Shown here piece after piece: positions 38,582-49,596 of a stretch of 64,000 nucleotides of DNA. This DNA is from Chaetoderma sp. LZ-2023a (Eukaryota > Mollusca > Caudofoveata > Chaetodermatida > Chaetodermatidae): contig CM067366.1 of NCBI GenBank assembly GCA_034401795.1, positions 68,564,014-68,628,013 on the forward strand. The letters are read 5' to 3'. The notes under the pieces are model-generated. The model had not been told where the DNA came from and made no database searches. It worked only from the letters and a program-made list of their open reading frames with translations. Both the position numbers and the translations under genes were made by a program. Each line of letters begins with the position of its first letter. Position 1 is the stretch's first letter.

Positions 38582-40478
38582 TCAAATCAAATACTGTAAT
38601 ACTAAGGATAACCCTGCGGACTTACTAACACGGGGCATTAGTGCCAAAGAACTAGCTCAGTCAGAACTATGTTGGAAAGGACCATTTTGGCTACCTACAG
38701 GTGACTGGCCAATATGGGAACTTTTCGACATGGATGTATTATCGTGCAACGCAGAATCCTGTGACACCCATACTTTGTGTGTCAACGATGTCAGTCCAGC
38801 CACTGACACAGTACTACATACCACTACAGTGACAGCTGAACATTCAGCAGGAAATCTACAAAAAGTCATGGATATTACGCGTTTCAGTACACTCGGAAAA
38901 CTACTACGTGTAACCGCATACGTTCTTCGATTCGTTTCCAAACTGAGGAAACGTACGCACGTACCCCAGGATAAATATATCTCGGTGTTGGAATTACGAG
39001 ACGCGAAACGGTTATGGATTAACGCAGTGCAGAGTGATACGTTTGCGTGTGAAATAAAGGCAATTCAACGGAATACTAAATGTGCTTTAGTCTATCAGTT
39101 GAAATTATTTATCGACTCTGACGGGGTTATAAGGTGCGGAGGTCGGTTTCAGAACGCAGATCTACAGTATGGTCAGAAATTTCCAATCCTACTTCCTACC
39201 AAACATCCGTTTACTCTGCTCGAGATCGCGCACACGCATTCGGTTATGCTGCATTCGGGAGTCGGAGCGACCATAACTCACCTTAGACAGACATTGTGGA
39301 TTCCTAAAATTCGACAAGTTGTGAAATCGATCTTGAAACGGTGTAGGCAATGTTTAGCCGTAAATGGATATCCATACGCAAAACCCACCACACCTCCCCT
39401 ACCCACGTGTCGGATTCGTGAAACTCCGCCATTTCTCGTCACAGGAGTCGACTTCACAGGAGTATTGTACTACAAGACCCCTCAGTCTAATCGTAATAAG
39501 GCCTATGTTTGTTTATACACTTGTGCTATAACTCGCGGAATTCATTTGGAAATTGTACCAGATATGTCTACAGAGGCGTTCCTGCGCTCGTTCCGTCGGT
39601 TTGCGAATAGGCGTTCTCTACCTAATCGGATGATTTCGGATAACGGTACCACATTCCTATCAGCTAATGAAACCTTAAAGGGGATATTTACCAGTACTCG
39701 TGTGTTGACATATTTAGCGAGCAGGCAGGTTAATTGGACATTTATCCCTAAGCGTGCTCCATGGTTTGGTGGATTTTATGAACGACTGATAGGCATTACT
39801 AAAACAACACTTAGAAAGGTTCTTGGTCGTGCATGTGTAACCTTAGACGAGTTAAACACTCTTATTACTGAAATTGAGGCGGTGATCAATGATCGTCCTC
39901 TTACGTTTGTTGCATCAGACAGCGATGAACTGGAGACAGCATTGACACCATCTCATTTGATCAACGGTCGCATGCTTACTATTTTGCCACATCGAGTAGT
40001 GGACGACGATGAACTTTTAGACCCAGACTTTTCACTTCAAGCAGCTACAGACTTACAAAAACGCTCTGTTTATCTGGACAAATTATTTGGACATCTTTGG
40101 TCACGTTGGCGTAATGAATATTTACCAGCCCTTCGCGAACAGCAAATTTCGAACTCAAAACCTGGATCTACCGATAATTCTATTCGTGTAGGCGATGTCG
40201 TATTGGTTCACTCTGACACAGATAAACGTGTCAACTGGAGATTAGCAAAGGTACAGAAACTGAATTATGGACTTGTGAGGTCAGCAGACATTCGTACTCA
40301 AAACGGTGTTACAAACAGACCAATTACAAAATTATACCCACTCGAAGTTCATTCTGATTCAGATAGCGCTGATAATTTGAACCAAGACATTACACCAGTG
40401 ACAGACTCTGTAAATAATCGCTCAGCCCGCCCTGTCCGTAAAGCTGCAGAAAGGGCTCGATATTATTTCAAACAGTAA
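38484..40478 (+). CDS. pol: BEL RNase H end, integrase and C-terminal domain
   Basis: Natural coding in this frame begins around 38528, after the A-run; the first ~15 codons are shadow. Contains FVENRVKEIR and PADLLTRG from the connection region, a zinc-binding domain (HTHSVMLHSG near residue 250 to CRQC near 287) and the DDE core: Asp in GVDFTGVLYY (about 321), Asp in ISDNGTTF (about 385) and Glu in ITEIEAVINDRPLT (about 460). A DUF5641-like C-terminus follows (VGDVVLVHSD, NRPITKLYPLEV). It is intact over 664 codons and ends TAA. It would insert the cDNA into the genome. Confidence 0.9.
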   Translation: MIVRSSFIGYKVTKKLPIFVENRVKEIRATNFDQIKYCNTKDNPADLLTRGISAKELAQSELCWKGPFWLPTGDWPIWELFDMDVLSCNAESCDTHTLCVNDVSPATDTVLHTTTVTAEHSAGNLQKVMDITRFSTLGKLLRVTAYVLRFVSKLRKRTHVPQDKYISVLELRDAKRLWINAVQSDTFACEIKAIQRNTKCALVYQLKLFIDSDGVIRCGGRFQNADLQYGQKFPILLPTKHPFTLLEIAHTHSVMLHSGVGATITHLRQTLWIPKIRQVVKSILKRCRQCLAVNGYPYAKPTTPPLPTCRIRETPPFLVTGVDFTGVLYYKTPQSNRNKAYVCLYTCAITRGIHLEIVPDMSTEAFLRSFRRFANRRSLPNRMISDNGTTFLSANETLKGIFTSTRVLTYLASRQVNWTFIPKRAPWFGGFYERLIGITKTTLRKVLGRACVTLDELNTLITEIEAVINDRPLTFVASDSDELETALTPSHLINGRMLTILPHRVVDDDELLDPDFSLQAATDLQKRSVYLDKLFGHLWSRWRNEYLPALREQQISNSKPGSTDNSIRVGDVVLVHSDTDKRVNWRLAKVQKLNYGLVRSADIRTQNGVTNRPITKLYPLEVHSDSDSADNLNQDITPVTDSVNNRSARPVRKAAERARYYFKQ

Positions 40479-40830
40479 AAATTATATAGCCATTTCCACA
40501 GTAGCAATCACTTATCGATTAGTAAATTTATCATATTAACATATATAGGCCTAACTATATTGGTTTCATTTACTTGGTTAATATCATACTACATACCATA
40601 TATCCCATATAGATCATACCAGACATTCGTAATATCGTTAATTTGAACTTTGAACATTGAACCTTTGAACTCTATGAACTTTCTTCAAGACATTACTTTC
40701 TTTGCCGCCGGGAGTGTCGGAAAACAACAAAAAGCAAACCAAACAGTCCAAATGGCAACCCTCCGACCCAATTTGATGACAGAAAGATGCATTGCACGCA
40801 CATATGCATGCACACATGCACACACATTTA
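40479..40830 (+). other. BEL 3' flank, possible polypurine tract and LTR start
   Basis: No gene. GCCGCCGGGAG at about 40705-40715, followed by TGTCGGAAAAC, looks like a purine tract meeting an LTR start, but the sequence cannot be matched at the 5' side. Element F begins at 40831. Confidence 0.35.
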
Positions 40831-41844
40831 TTAGCTCACTTGGCCTGAGAGGCCAAGTGATATGCAGTGGCGACCGTCCGTCCATCATCCATCCGTCCAT
40901 CAACTTTTCCTTTAAATGACTTCAAGAATCACTGGATCGATTTCAATTATATTTGGCAGGAAGCATCCTTAGGGCATAGGGATCCAAGTTTGTTCAGTTG
41001 AAGCCAATCGGCCAATTTGGCCGTCGGCCATCTTGGATTTCGGCCGATTTTAGGAAACGTCTTTGAAAATCTTCTTTTCCGAAACAGCCTTGGGGAATCG
41101 ATTCAAACCTCATGAAACCTCATCTAGGCACAGTCGTAAGCCAAGTTTGTTCAATGAGTCTTGATTGACCAAATGGTTCGGTGACCATCTTGGATGACCT
41201 AGTTTTCGTGAAAACGACTTCTCCAGACCCGCTGAAGGGCTCAGGCCGAAACTTGGGAGATATTATTAGGGACTAAGCGGCATTAAAGTTTGTTCAAGGG
41301 AAGTTGGTCCATCAAAAATCATGGCCGCCGTGGGCCAATTGAAATGTAGCGTGTTTGGCGGCCATATACAATTTTTTTATTTGATGGATTGTGAGGCCAA
41401 AACTGGTTCTATATATGTTTTTGGGTATTGTGAATTCACATTTGCAATTTTCGAAACTTAGGCTGATTTTAGGAAACGTCTTTAAAAATCTCTAAAACCG
41501 CTTGGGAAATCTTCATATAGGCAAGAGGTAAGCCAAGTTTGTTCAAGAGGACTTGATTGACCAAATGATTCGGCGACCATCTTGGATGACCTAGTTTTCC
41601 CGAAAACGACTTCCGGAACCGCTGAAGGGATCGGGCCAAAATTTGGGTGGTATGATTTTAAGGGCTATTAAAGTTTGTTCAAGGGAAGTTGATCCATCAA
41701 AAAACGTGGCCACTGTGGGCCAATCAAAATTTAGCGTGTTTGGTGGCCATATTGCACCTGCAAAAATGTCCACAAACTCATTTAAAAGACGAAAATTGGT
41801 GGTGCTCCAGGTAAGCGACACAAGCCCTTTGGGCCTCTTGTTTA
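40831..41844 (+). mobile_element. Element F copy 3 with both ends
   Basis: TTAGCTCACTTGGCC (hairpin GGCCTGAGAGGCC) to CCAGGTAAGCGACACAAG and GGGCCTCTTGTTTA. This defines the element: AGCTCACCTGG and CCAGGTGAGC are inverted ends. Contains about one and a half ~0.6-kb units with deletions. No transposase-like frame. Confidence 0.87.
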
Positions 41845-42319
41845 TAGTATAATGATCTCGAAACACATGGGAATAGTATATTAAATATTCAACTGATAAT
41901 TTCATTCACTCATGTACATAATTTGTTCTGTCTTATCTAGAGGGATCAAATGATTAATATATAAGCTTAAGAATGAGGGCGTTATCTTTCTTGCTACAGT
42001 AGCTTTTGTTTGCAATATTTCTCTCTTTCTACTAGGCCAGGTGGACTCTAGATTGTTAGGATTTTAAATTGATAACTGATGTTTTGTGTATCCGGAAATG
42101 GCAGAAGTCAATTGGATGATGTTAAACTGTTTGTAGCAATGAAAGGAATCTTGTTGGTGCATGTGTTCTTTTTAAGTGGTTGCACGTTGTCATTTGGGTT
42201 GGATATGATTTACTGTGGAGCTTTAAAATGGAGGGATGCAGTAAATCAGTCTTGAGAGTTTGGTTTACAAATGGTTCTCAGCTTATGACAAAAATCATTT
42301 AGTGTCTAGCCTCTTCTCG
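41845..42319. other. Non-coding stretch
   Basis: No gene or repeat seen. Confidence 0.4.
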
Positions 42320-42563
42320 TTAACCCTTTAACCCTTTAACACTAAAATTTGTCCAAGAAAATTTTAATTTTCTCAAGAACGTTCCATTGTAGACCAAGCG
42401 AAGACAGTTTTTGAAAATTTACAACTGGAATGACTGGCTCGGTTATCGAGCCAGTCATTCTAGTGGTAAATTTTCAAAAATAGTCTTCTTGTTATGCAAA
42501 TGGATATTTCTCGAGACCACTGCAGAAGCCATTCTTTGGGAAAATGTGGTGGTTAAAGGGTTA
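42320..42563 (-). repeat. Family A palindromic MITE with doubled terminus
   Basis: TTAACCCTTTAACCCTTTAA: the terminal repeat is duplicated at the left. Loop CTCGGTTATCGAG. Right GTGGTTAAAGGGTTAA. Confidence 0.93.
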
Positions 42564-42797
42564 ATCTTCAAATTTATTGAAGAAAAGTTCAATTTCATCA
42601 TAGAAAATGTTCATTTGCAGATAGAAAATAATTTTTGAAAATTTATTGCTGGAAACACTGGCTCGGTTATCGAGCCAGTCATTCCAGTGGTAAGTTTTCA
42701 GAAATACTCTTCTCTTGGTCTGCAAATGGACATTTCTCGTGACCGCTGCAAAAGCTGGGGGGTTTTATTTGGCGTACTTGAGCGTTAAAATGTTATC
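42560..42797 (-). repeat. Family A MITE sharing TTAA with previous
   Basis: Begins TTAATCTTCAAATTTATTG. The left inner arm has a deletion (GCAGATAGAAAATAATTTTTG), the right arm is normal. Ends GAGCGTTAAAATGTTA. Confidence 0.88.
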
Positions 42798-42944
42798 AAA
42801 AAGATATTATGGTACCATAGCATAATTGGAGCCTGCACTAGTTCATTAGTTGAACTGTGTTCTTTGAAGATTGTTAGGTATCTGCCACAAAGATCTAAGT
42901 GAGCTTATGTTGTTTTTGTTGGTGGGTCAGTCTGCTGTTTCTTT

Positions 42945-43161
42945 AGCCCTTTAAGCCTCGAATTTGTCACGAAAATTTCAATTTTCTCGTAGAAAATGTC
43001 CATTTGCAGACCAAGAAACGACAATTTTTCAAAATTTACCACTGACTGGATATTGAGCCAGTCATTCCAGTGGTAAAATTTTAAAAAATAGTCTTCTTGT
43101 CCTGCAAATGGACATTCCGAAAGGCCACTGCAGCGGCCGGCTTAACGAGTAAATGGTTAAA
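42945..43161 (-). repeat. Family A MITE, shortened stem
   Basis: GCCCTTTAAGCCTCGAATTTG left; the left arm loses bases next to the loop (CCACTGACTGGATATTGAGCC). Right TAAATGGTTAA. Confidence 0.85.
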
Positions 43162-43485
43162 GTGGTAGCTAACTTCTGATCGTTTATGCACACATTATAT
43201 ACAGATGTCTGATTGGTCAAGTTTGTCAGCAGAGATATTTGATTTTCCTTTCCAATGTAGCGCCTTTAAGTAGCCATTTATCATGATCGAATGATTTGGC
43301 TGATTTGAAAATATCTTTGCTGGAAACCCCCATGGTGGTAAGTGGATGACATCTATGTGTGATGGTAGGTATATTAAATCCTTAGTGGGTAGACATATAA
43401 CTTTCTCAATCTGAGCAGGAGGGTGGGGTTGGTTGGGTGGGGGAAGGGGAGGGTGTGTGAGTGCGATAGATTGTAATGGCAAATT
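43162..43485. other. Non-coding stretch
   Basis: No gene. A G-rich patch at 43420-43455 gives a false Pro-rich frame on the minus strand. Confidence 0.4.
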
Positions 43486-43721
43486 TTACCCCTTTAATGG
43501 TAATGCAGGCTAAAACTGGCCTCTGCGGTTGCCTTGTGACATGGCCATTTGCAGACCAAGAGAACACTATTTTTGAAATTTTACCACTGGAATGACTGGC
43601 TTAATTGCTAACCATGCCAGTCATTCCAGTCGTAAATTTTCAAAACTAGTCTTCATGGCCTGCAAATAGATTCAGCAAGCCAAAATTTCAAATTTAAAAA
43701 ATGATGCCAGCTAAAGGATTA
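43486..43721 (+). repeat. Family B palindromic MITE
   Basis: TTACCCCTTTAATGGTAATG to GCTAAAGGATTA. The loop has diverged to CTTAATTGCTAACCATGCC. Confidence 0.85.
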
Positions 43722-43962
43722 CAATATGCAATCTACTCAAATGGATAAGCAAATATAGGTCTCTTGTTCCTATTGTTTGATACTATGTTTGTTTAGGAGT
43801 TGTGAGTTCACTGTTTGCTGTTGTTTTCCTCAAGTTCAGGGGTGAGTCAGTGCATGACTGTACCATTCATCATTGGTCATCATTTGCGCTTTATTTGCGA
43901 ATATATTGTTTACTGAAACAACAATGCTTGCAGGGCTACTATACTAACATGCCACTGCGGGT
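43722..43962. other. Unique non-coding stretch
   Basis: Nothing recognisable. Confidence 0.4.
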
Positions 43963-44165
43963 TTAACTCTAATGGCCAAGCTGGCCAAAACCAGCCCCTG
44001 CAGTGGTGTTGAGGAATGTCCCTTTGTAGACCAAGAGAAGACTAAAGATTTACAACTGGAATGACTGGCTCGAGAACCAAAAATAGTCTTCTCTTGGGGT
44101 GCAAATGGACATTCAATAAGCAAATATGTTTTTTCCTTCACCATATTTGACCATTAAAGGGTTGA
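43963..44165 (+). repeat. Family B MITE with right stem deleted
   Basis: TTTAACTCTAATGGCCAAG left. After the loop start (GGCTCGAGAACC) the sequence skips to AAAAATAGTCTTC. Right GACCATTAAAGGGTTGA. Confidence 0.87.
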
Positions 44166-44381
44166 CCATTTCATCCTAATACCGCTCTCTTCATTTTCAA
44201 ATCCAAATTATATCTGTGCATGTATGAGAACTGTTAAATATTTTGAAACTAATTTGGCTGGATGCTATTGCTGTTTAGGCAGCAACAGCTTCCAGTCAAA
44301 TTAATTTCAAAATATTCCATAGAATCATTCATATATCATGAAAAGATTTGTTTATCTATTTGGTAGAGTTGAAATGGTTAA
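44162..44381. repeat. Family C MITE abutting previous element
   Basis: TTGACCATTTCATCC left, core CTGTTAAATATTTTGAAACT with GGATGCTATTGCTG, mirrored by CAGCAACAGCTTCC. Right GAAATGGTTAAC. Confidence 0.82.
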
Positions 44382-44545
44382 CATCATATTTCATCCAGAA
44401 ATTCATGGAATGTACATGTTATTCAAAACAACAATTTGTCTGAAAGTTTTTACTGCCTAAAGCAAATTTATTTTCAAAATATCTAGCAGGCATTCCAGAG
44501 TTAGATTCCCTGATATCAAATTTCGGGATTTTAGTGATAAATCTA
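44382..44545. repeat. Degraded family D MITE
   Basis: CAAAACAACAATTTGTCTGA with AAGTTTTTACTGCC and AAATTTATTTTCAAAATATC. The central part is reduced. Confidence 0.65.
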
Positions 44546-44784
44546 AGAATACAAATAATGATGAATGATGGTGAGATATGCTTTGTGTACAATAGAGACT
44601 TTTTTAAAAGAAAGTCACATTTATCTTCCTGAACACGTGCTTGATTAGCGCGCTAATGAGCGAGGTAACACTGCAGTGTATATGTATTTTTGATGACATT
44701 TTGCCATACGGTCTTGATCTTCATGTGAACTGGAGTATTTGTTACAGGATATAAACACTGTGATTGTCTGTAGATTAGAGTGGG
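44546..44784. other. Unique non-coding stretch
   Basis: Nothing recognisable. Confidence 0.4.
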
Positions 44785-45197
44785 CCAGAGTATGTACCCA
44801 TCATATGACGTCATAATCATCTACGCGGTGTGTAGAATGACATCATAATGGATGACGTCATGAATGATGTCGATAAGTACATCACGAATGCATATTTGAA
44901 GACGGTCTATGTCTTGTTGTACAAATCGTTTGCTTTTACTATTTAATAAATATTCTGTTGAATATTTTGAAACTAATTTGACTAGGCGCTGTTGCTGCCA
45001 TAGGCAGCAACAGCACCCAGTCAAATTAGTTACAAAATATTCAACAGCTTCCCTGTATAGTTTTCAGGAAATTGATAGCTAGGGTATTTGGGGATCGATC
45101 AATCCCAACATGGCGAGGTGTGGGTGGAGCTTAGCTAGTGATGGGCGGGGCTTAGCTAAAAATGGAAAGGTCCATTGCTTTGAGTTTGGAGGAATTC
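44785..45197 (-). repeat. Element E copy, near full length
   Basis: Contains CATATGACGTCATAATCATC, the C core GTTGAATATTTTGAAACTAA with an almost perfect hairpin (GGCGCTGTTGCTGCC / GGCAGCAACAGCACC), GGGATCGATCAATCCC, GAAAGGTCCATTG, and ends TTTGGAGGAATTCAG. Best copy for the inner structure of E. Confidence 0.85.
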
Positions 45198-45200
45198 AGT

Positions 45201-45395
45201 TAACTGTTTAACACTCAAGACGGTCAAGAATTAGCTTCTGCAGTGGTCATGAGAAGTGTCCATTTGCAGAACAAGTGATGACTATTTTTGCAAATTTATC
45301 ACTGGAATGACTGGCTCGATAACCGAGCCAGTCATTCCAGTGGTAAATTTGCAAAAAATACTCTTCTTATTTTGCAAATAGACATTTCTGAGAAG
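45201..45395 (+). repeat. Family A MITE with matched changes, truncated
   Basis: TTTTGCAAATTTA in the left arm and TAAATTTGCAAAA in the right share a GC pair where most copies have GA. GCAGAACAAG and CTTATTTTGC share A in place of C. The right outer arm is cut after TTTCTGAGAAG. Confidence 0.88.
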
Positions 45396-45596
45396 ATTAA
45401 TGGGTTTTCTCTGGGGGATTTGAAGATTAAATGTTTAAGTACTGTATTGTGTTTGATAACACACATTGGTAGGTCATTAGTACAATTGCCTTGAGGATTT
45501 TGTAGTAGTGACAAAGGTACCAGTATTGGACATAGCGCATTACAGTCTATATCTCTCGTAAATCCTGGTTAGTATTACTCATCATATAGTTCAAAT

Positions 45597-45672
45597 CATA
45601 TTGTTTATTTTGAAAATAAGTTGATTGACATGCAGCAATGATTTTCAGTCAAATTTGTTCAGAATAATCAAA
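45597..45672. repeat. Family D fragment
   Basis: TTTATTTTGAAAATAAGTTG and GATTTTCAGTCAAATTTG, a reduced hairpin. Confidence 0.65.
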
Positions 45673-45846
45673 CCGTTTCATCTTCAGCTCTATTGAAAAC
45701 CTGATCTGCGGCAATTCTGAATCAAAAGTAGTTAATTCAGAAATATAGGTGAGACTAGTTTATGCTTTGCTATGAATTAAATAAGTTACACATTTCAGAT
45801 TCATAAAATTTCTTTTTTCGCAGGTTCTCTACATCTTTACTAATGT

Positions 45847-46086
45847 TTAACCCTTTAACCCTCAAATTTATTCAAGAAAATTTTAATTTGCTCATAGAAA
45901 ATGTCCATTTGCAGACTAAGGGAAGACTGTCTTTGAAAAAATTTCCACTGGAATGACTGGTTCGATAACCGAGCCAGTAATTTCAGTGATAAATCTTTTA
46001 AAATAGTCTTCTTGTTGTCTGCAAATAGACACTTCTCAAGACCACTATCGAAGCCATTTTTGGCTGATATGAGTGTTAAAGGGTTA
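45847..46086 (-). repeat. Family A palindromic MITE, full length
   Basis: TTAACCCTTTAACCCTC to GAGTGTTAAAGGGTTAA. Loop CGATAACCGAGCC. Confidence 0.93.
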
Positions 46087-46342
46087 ATCCTGGTATTAAA
46101 GATAGTTTCTTAATATAGTCTTACTTTTTCAGAATTATAAATATTGACATTTTTAAAGCGTGTTATTTATATATTTATGAGAGCTTTTATAGATATGTAT
46201 ATATACTTATATGTATATATACTTATCGTTGAAACCAGGTTTCATCTGGATTGATTAGGTCAGCGCTGTAAGCAATACCTTTGACCTTTTGATGGGCTAT
46301 TCTTGAAGTATTGATTCCTGCTTGCCGTGTACTAATTACGAT

Positions 46343-46577
46343 TAATCATTTGATGGTCAAGGTTCATCACGAAAAACTAAATAATATAGCTTAGTAAACG
46401 TCAATTTGCAGGCCAAGATGATTTAACAAAATTTACCTCTACATCTTGAATTGACTGGCACGGTTTTCAAGCCAGTCGTTCTTGTGGGAAATTTTCAAAA
46501 ACCTTGACCTGCCCGTGTACCTTTCTCAAGACCACTGTAGAGGCCATTTTTGGTTGGCTTGAGTGGTAAAGTGTTAA
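46343..46577 (-). repeat. Diverged family B MITE
   Basis: ATTAATCATTTGATGGTCAA left, stem eroded (CAGGCCAAGATGATTTAAC), loop GGCACGGTTTTCAAGCC, right TGGTAAAGTGTTAA. Confidence 0.78.
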
Positions 46578-47325
46578 TTAAAGTAACACCTTTCATGAAA
46601 ATTCTGTAGGAAATTTATTTTCAATCATTCATGGCAGAAAAATATGAAATCCTCTTACTATAAGTTCTGAAATCAATTTGATTTCGGTTTTCTGCCTCAT
46701 ATGCACCAATAACTTGAATCAGCATAAGTTCAATATTATCATGTGTAAAAGACAGACATCATGAGTAAATTTATGTGAGTATGAAAAACTAATTTATTCT
46801 CTCAAATCTTGAATGCGATATGCTAAATCAACCTGTTGTGGCTATTTTTGAGTAGATATAAAAGATATCTACTCACAATGTTGATTGATGATAACAGTAA
46901 TTGCAGTTTTGTCATCACAATTTTTTATGAAACTAGAATAATTTAATGCAGGCAAACAACTTTAATGAATCATATGAGTTGTCTGTTGGCACTTTGTTTA
47001 AGAAACTATCATCTGGTATATTTAAGCAGATTTAAGGAGACTGGAGTAGCACGTCATATCGTTGAGTAGATTCTTATTTAAGCAATAAGCCTTAAATCAT
47101 GATAGGGGAGATAACTCCTATGATTCATAAATAGACAGTTACAAGGAGAGAAAATTTATGAATTTTTAAAAACCTTAAAAAACTGCCAATCAGTTAAATT
47201 GTCAAAATAAGCAAATTTTCCCCTCTAAGTGGCTATTTTATTTTACAAAGAGTTATCTCACTTACCCCTTTAGTAGCCAAAGTGATTATTTTTGTAGAAC
47301 TACCAATGTAATGTCTGTCTGAGCC
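46578..47325. other. AT-rich non-coding stretch with one small perfect hairpin
   Basis: No gene. At 46849-46875, TGAGTAGATAT is mirrored exactly by ATATCTACTCA. Confidence 0.45.
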
Positions 47326-47357
47326 GCCCCCGCCCCCCCCCCCCCCCCCCCCCCCCC
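47326..47357. repeat. Poly-C tract
   Basis: CCGCCCCCG followed by about 25 C. Confidence 0.95.
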
Positions 47358-47806
47358 ATCGTCAGTGAATGAACTGTGCGTGGATGAAGGCACATATGCT
47401 ATCTCACTGGTTTTGCTATAATGCGTATACATATCCCAGAGTTTAGTTTGGCATTTAGATCAATAGCATCAAATTTGCTAGGATGGCATCTGTGGATAAT
47501 AACACACATCTAGTTGGGGAAGGAGGAGGGGTGGGATGGAGAAGAAGGACGAAATTCAAAGATAATAAAATTAGCATCGTTACGATTTTTCTTGTTATTT
47601 GCATAACTAATTTAGTTGGAATATGGGTATCTGGTTTTTGGCATGAGAATATGTTTATAAATAGTTTCATCAGAGTATAATTTGGAAAATATGTTTGGAA
47701 GCACATACTCTGTTAACAGAATTGTCTGTCAAATGCTGGGTATGTATGTTACATAATCAAATCATTAGGGGCAATGTTTTGACTATATGCATTCACACTG
47801 AGCCGT
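47358..47806. other. Non-coding stretch
   Basis: No supported gene. Confidence 0.4.
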
Positions 47807-48023
47807 TTAACCATTTGGTCCATAAAATTTCAATTTTCCCAATTTTCTCAGACCAAAAGCAAAACAATTTATGAAAATGTATCGCTGAAATGACTGGCTC
47901 GGTTATCGAGCCAGTCATTCCAGTGTCAAATTTTCAAAAATAGACTTCACTTGGTCTGCAAATGGACATATCTCAAGACCTCTACGAAGCCGGTCTTGGC
48001 AGGCTTGGCCTTTAAAGTGTTAA
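47807..48023 (-). repeat. Family A/B MITE, left outer arm shortened
   Basis: TTTAACCATTTGGTCC left, loop CTCGGTTATCGAG, right GGCCTTTAAAGTGTTAA. Confidence 0.85.
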
Positions 48024-48609
48024 TTTAGTATGACATGTTGGAATGCATGGTCATCATATGCACTTTAATTGACTAAGTCCTTCATGCTGAACATTTTGAA
48101 AACAATTTAACTGGACTTTGTTGGAGCCTCGATCAGACATCAGCAAGTCTTTTTAAATCTGTCCGGCTCAATTCATATTTTAATTCCCTTAAAATCAAGC
48201 TCCCGAAAGTATTCGGAAGTAAATGTATTAAACATCATTACATAATATGTTTATCAATGTTATGGGAAAACTGTATATCATTGTCGCAGATTTCAAATTT
48301 TCACCGCTTGCCAAAGCTGCCTTGAACTTTCTGTACATAAATTTAATGCGTGTATATTTATCATTTTAAATGTGAAAATGTAAGTGAAAACTATCACTAT
48401 AGCGACACTGCACAGCTGTAGGTGTTTGGAATTATATTAATTATTTAGGTAGTTATAAGTATATACACACGTTTTATGAGAAGGATTTTGTCAAAATGTT
48501 CTCACGCCAGGATGATTAAGAAAAGTTGTGCATGTCAAGTATACCCTAGCTGTCCGTGATTGCAGTCGCGCCAGATATCGGCAAATGGTGGTGCCATATT
48601 TGATATTCT
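48024..48609. other. AT-rich non-coding stretch
   Basis: Family D scrap at about 48090-48125; otherwise nothing recognised. Confidence 0.4.
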
Positions 48610-48697
48610 GCTGAATATTTTGAAAATAATTTGACTGAAAGTTGTTACTGCCCGAGGCAGCAACAACTTTCAGTCAAATTATTTTCAAAATAATTAG
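48610..48697. repeat. Family D palindrome, very well preserved
   Basis: GAATATTTTGAAAATAATTT plus GACTGAAAGTTGTTACTGCC, mirrored by GGCAGCAACAACTTTCAGTC and AAATTATTTTCAAAATAA. About 40-bp stem, 3-base loop. Confidence 0.9.
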
Positions 48698-49410
48698 ATA
48701 TTTGATATTCGCGTCCCTGGGAAACAACTTTTATGGGAATTCAAAATAAAAAAAGGTTAGTATTTAAAGTATTGCAATGTGCATTATGTCATATGATGCA
48801 TATACTCTGGCTATGTAATTTCTGGCAGATTAACAGCAAAACGGATATCGTTAGTTCATGGTTCCATAACGAACTGCGTCATTAACAAAGGGGAATTCCC
48901 TTTGATGATTACTACATATACACTGTGATGTAATATACATGTACATCATATCTCATTTGTCTGTGCGTGTGTGCATACCTGTGTGTGTCTGTCTGATTCT
49001 GACATAAGAGCATATAAATAGGAACTACAATGATTTTTCAGTCATTTGTGAATTTGTTAAAGACCTTTTTATGTGTTTAAAAGCATGAATATGTAATCTC
49101 TGTGACAAAGGTATATAATGCCTGGTGTGATTTCTGTGAAAATAGCATTGATGGAAGATCTGTTGATGTCACTTCCTGGGTGTTCTGATGACAATACTGT
49201 TACCATGATGATGTAATTATTGTTATGATAATTTATTGATTGAAAACCTATATTAGATTCATATTTTAATGCTTACAATTTTACAGACCAATAAAACAGT
49301 TCTTTAGAATGTGTGAGATATTCTGGTGTATTTTTAAATTATTTTGACTGGAATGTGTTTCTGCTGTAACCCTCTCACTTTCAAACATCACAAAATGGCC
49401 AAAAATTACT
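48698..49410. other. Non-coding stretch
   Basis: Family D/C scrap at 49330-49375. No gene. Confidence 0.4.
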
Positions 49411-49596
49411 TAACCATTTAACCGTTGAATTTTTTTTCCAATTTCAATTTTCTCATAGAAAATCTCCATTTGCAGACCAAGAGAAGACTATTTTTGAAAA
49501 TTTTATTCCAGTGATAAATTTTTTAAAATAGTCTCGTTTTGGTCTGCAAATAGACAGGTGGCCAAATTTGACCATTAGAGGGCTGAAGGATTAACC
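49411..49596 (-). repeat. Family A MITE, centre deleted
   Basis: TTAACCATTTAACCG left, CAATTTTCTCATAGAAAAT arm; the loop is lost (AAAATTTTATTCCAGTG). The right end is B-like (TTTGACCATTAGAGGG). Confidence 0.83.

Larger units (their letters stand above)
35161..40478 (+). mobile_element. BEL/Pao-type LTR retrotransposon, internal region
   Basis: Gag, protease, RT, RNase H and integrase in the BEL/Pao order and with BEL-type motifs. The single polyprotein expected for this family is split by a one-base frame change near 36503, a stop at 36836-36838 and a frame change in an A-run near 38521-38527. Codons are otherwise well preserved, so the copy is fairly young. LTRs could not be found. Confidence 0.9.
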
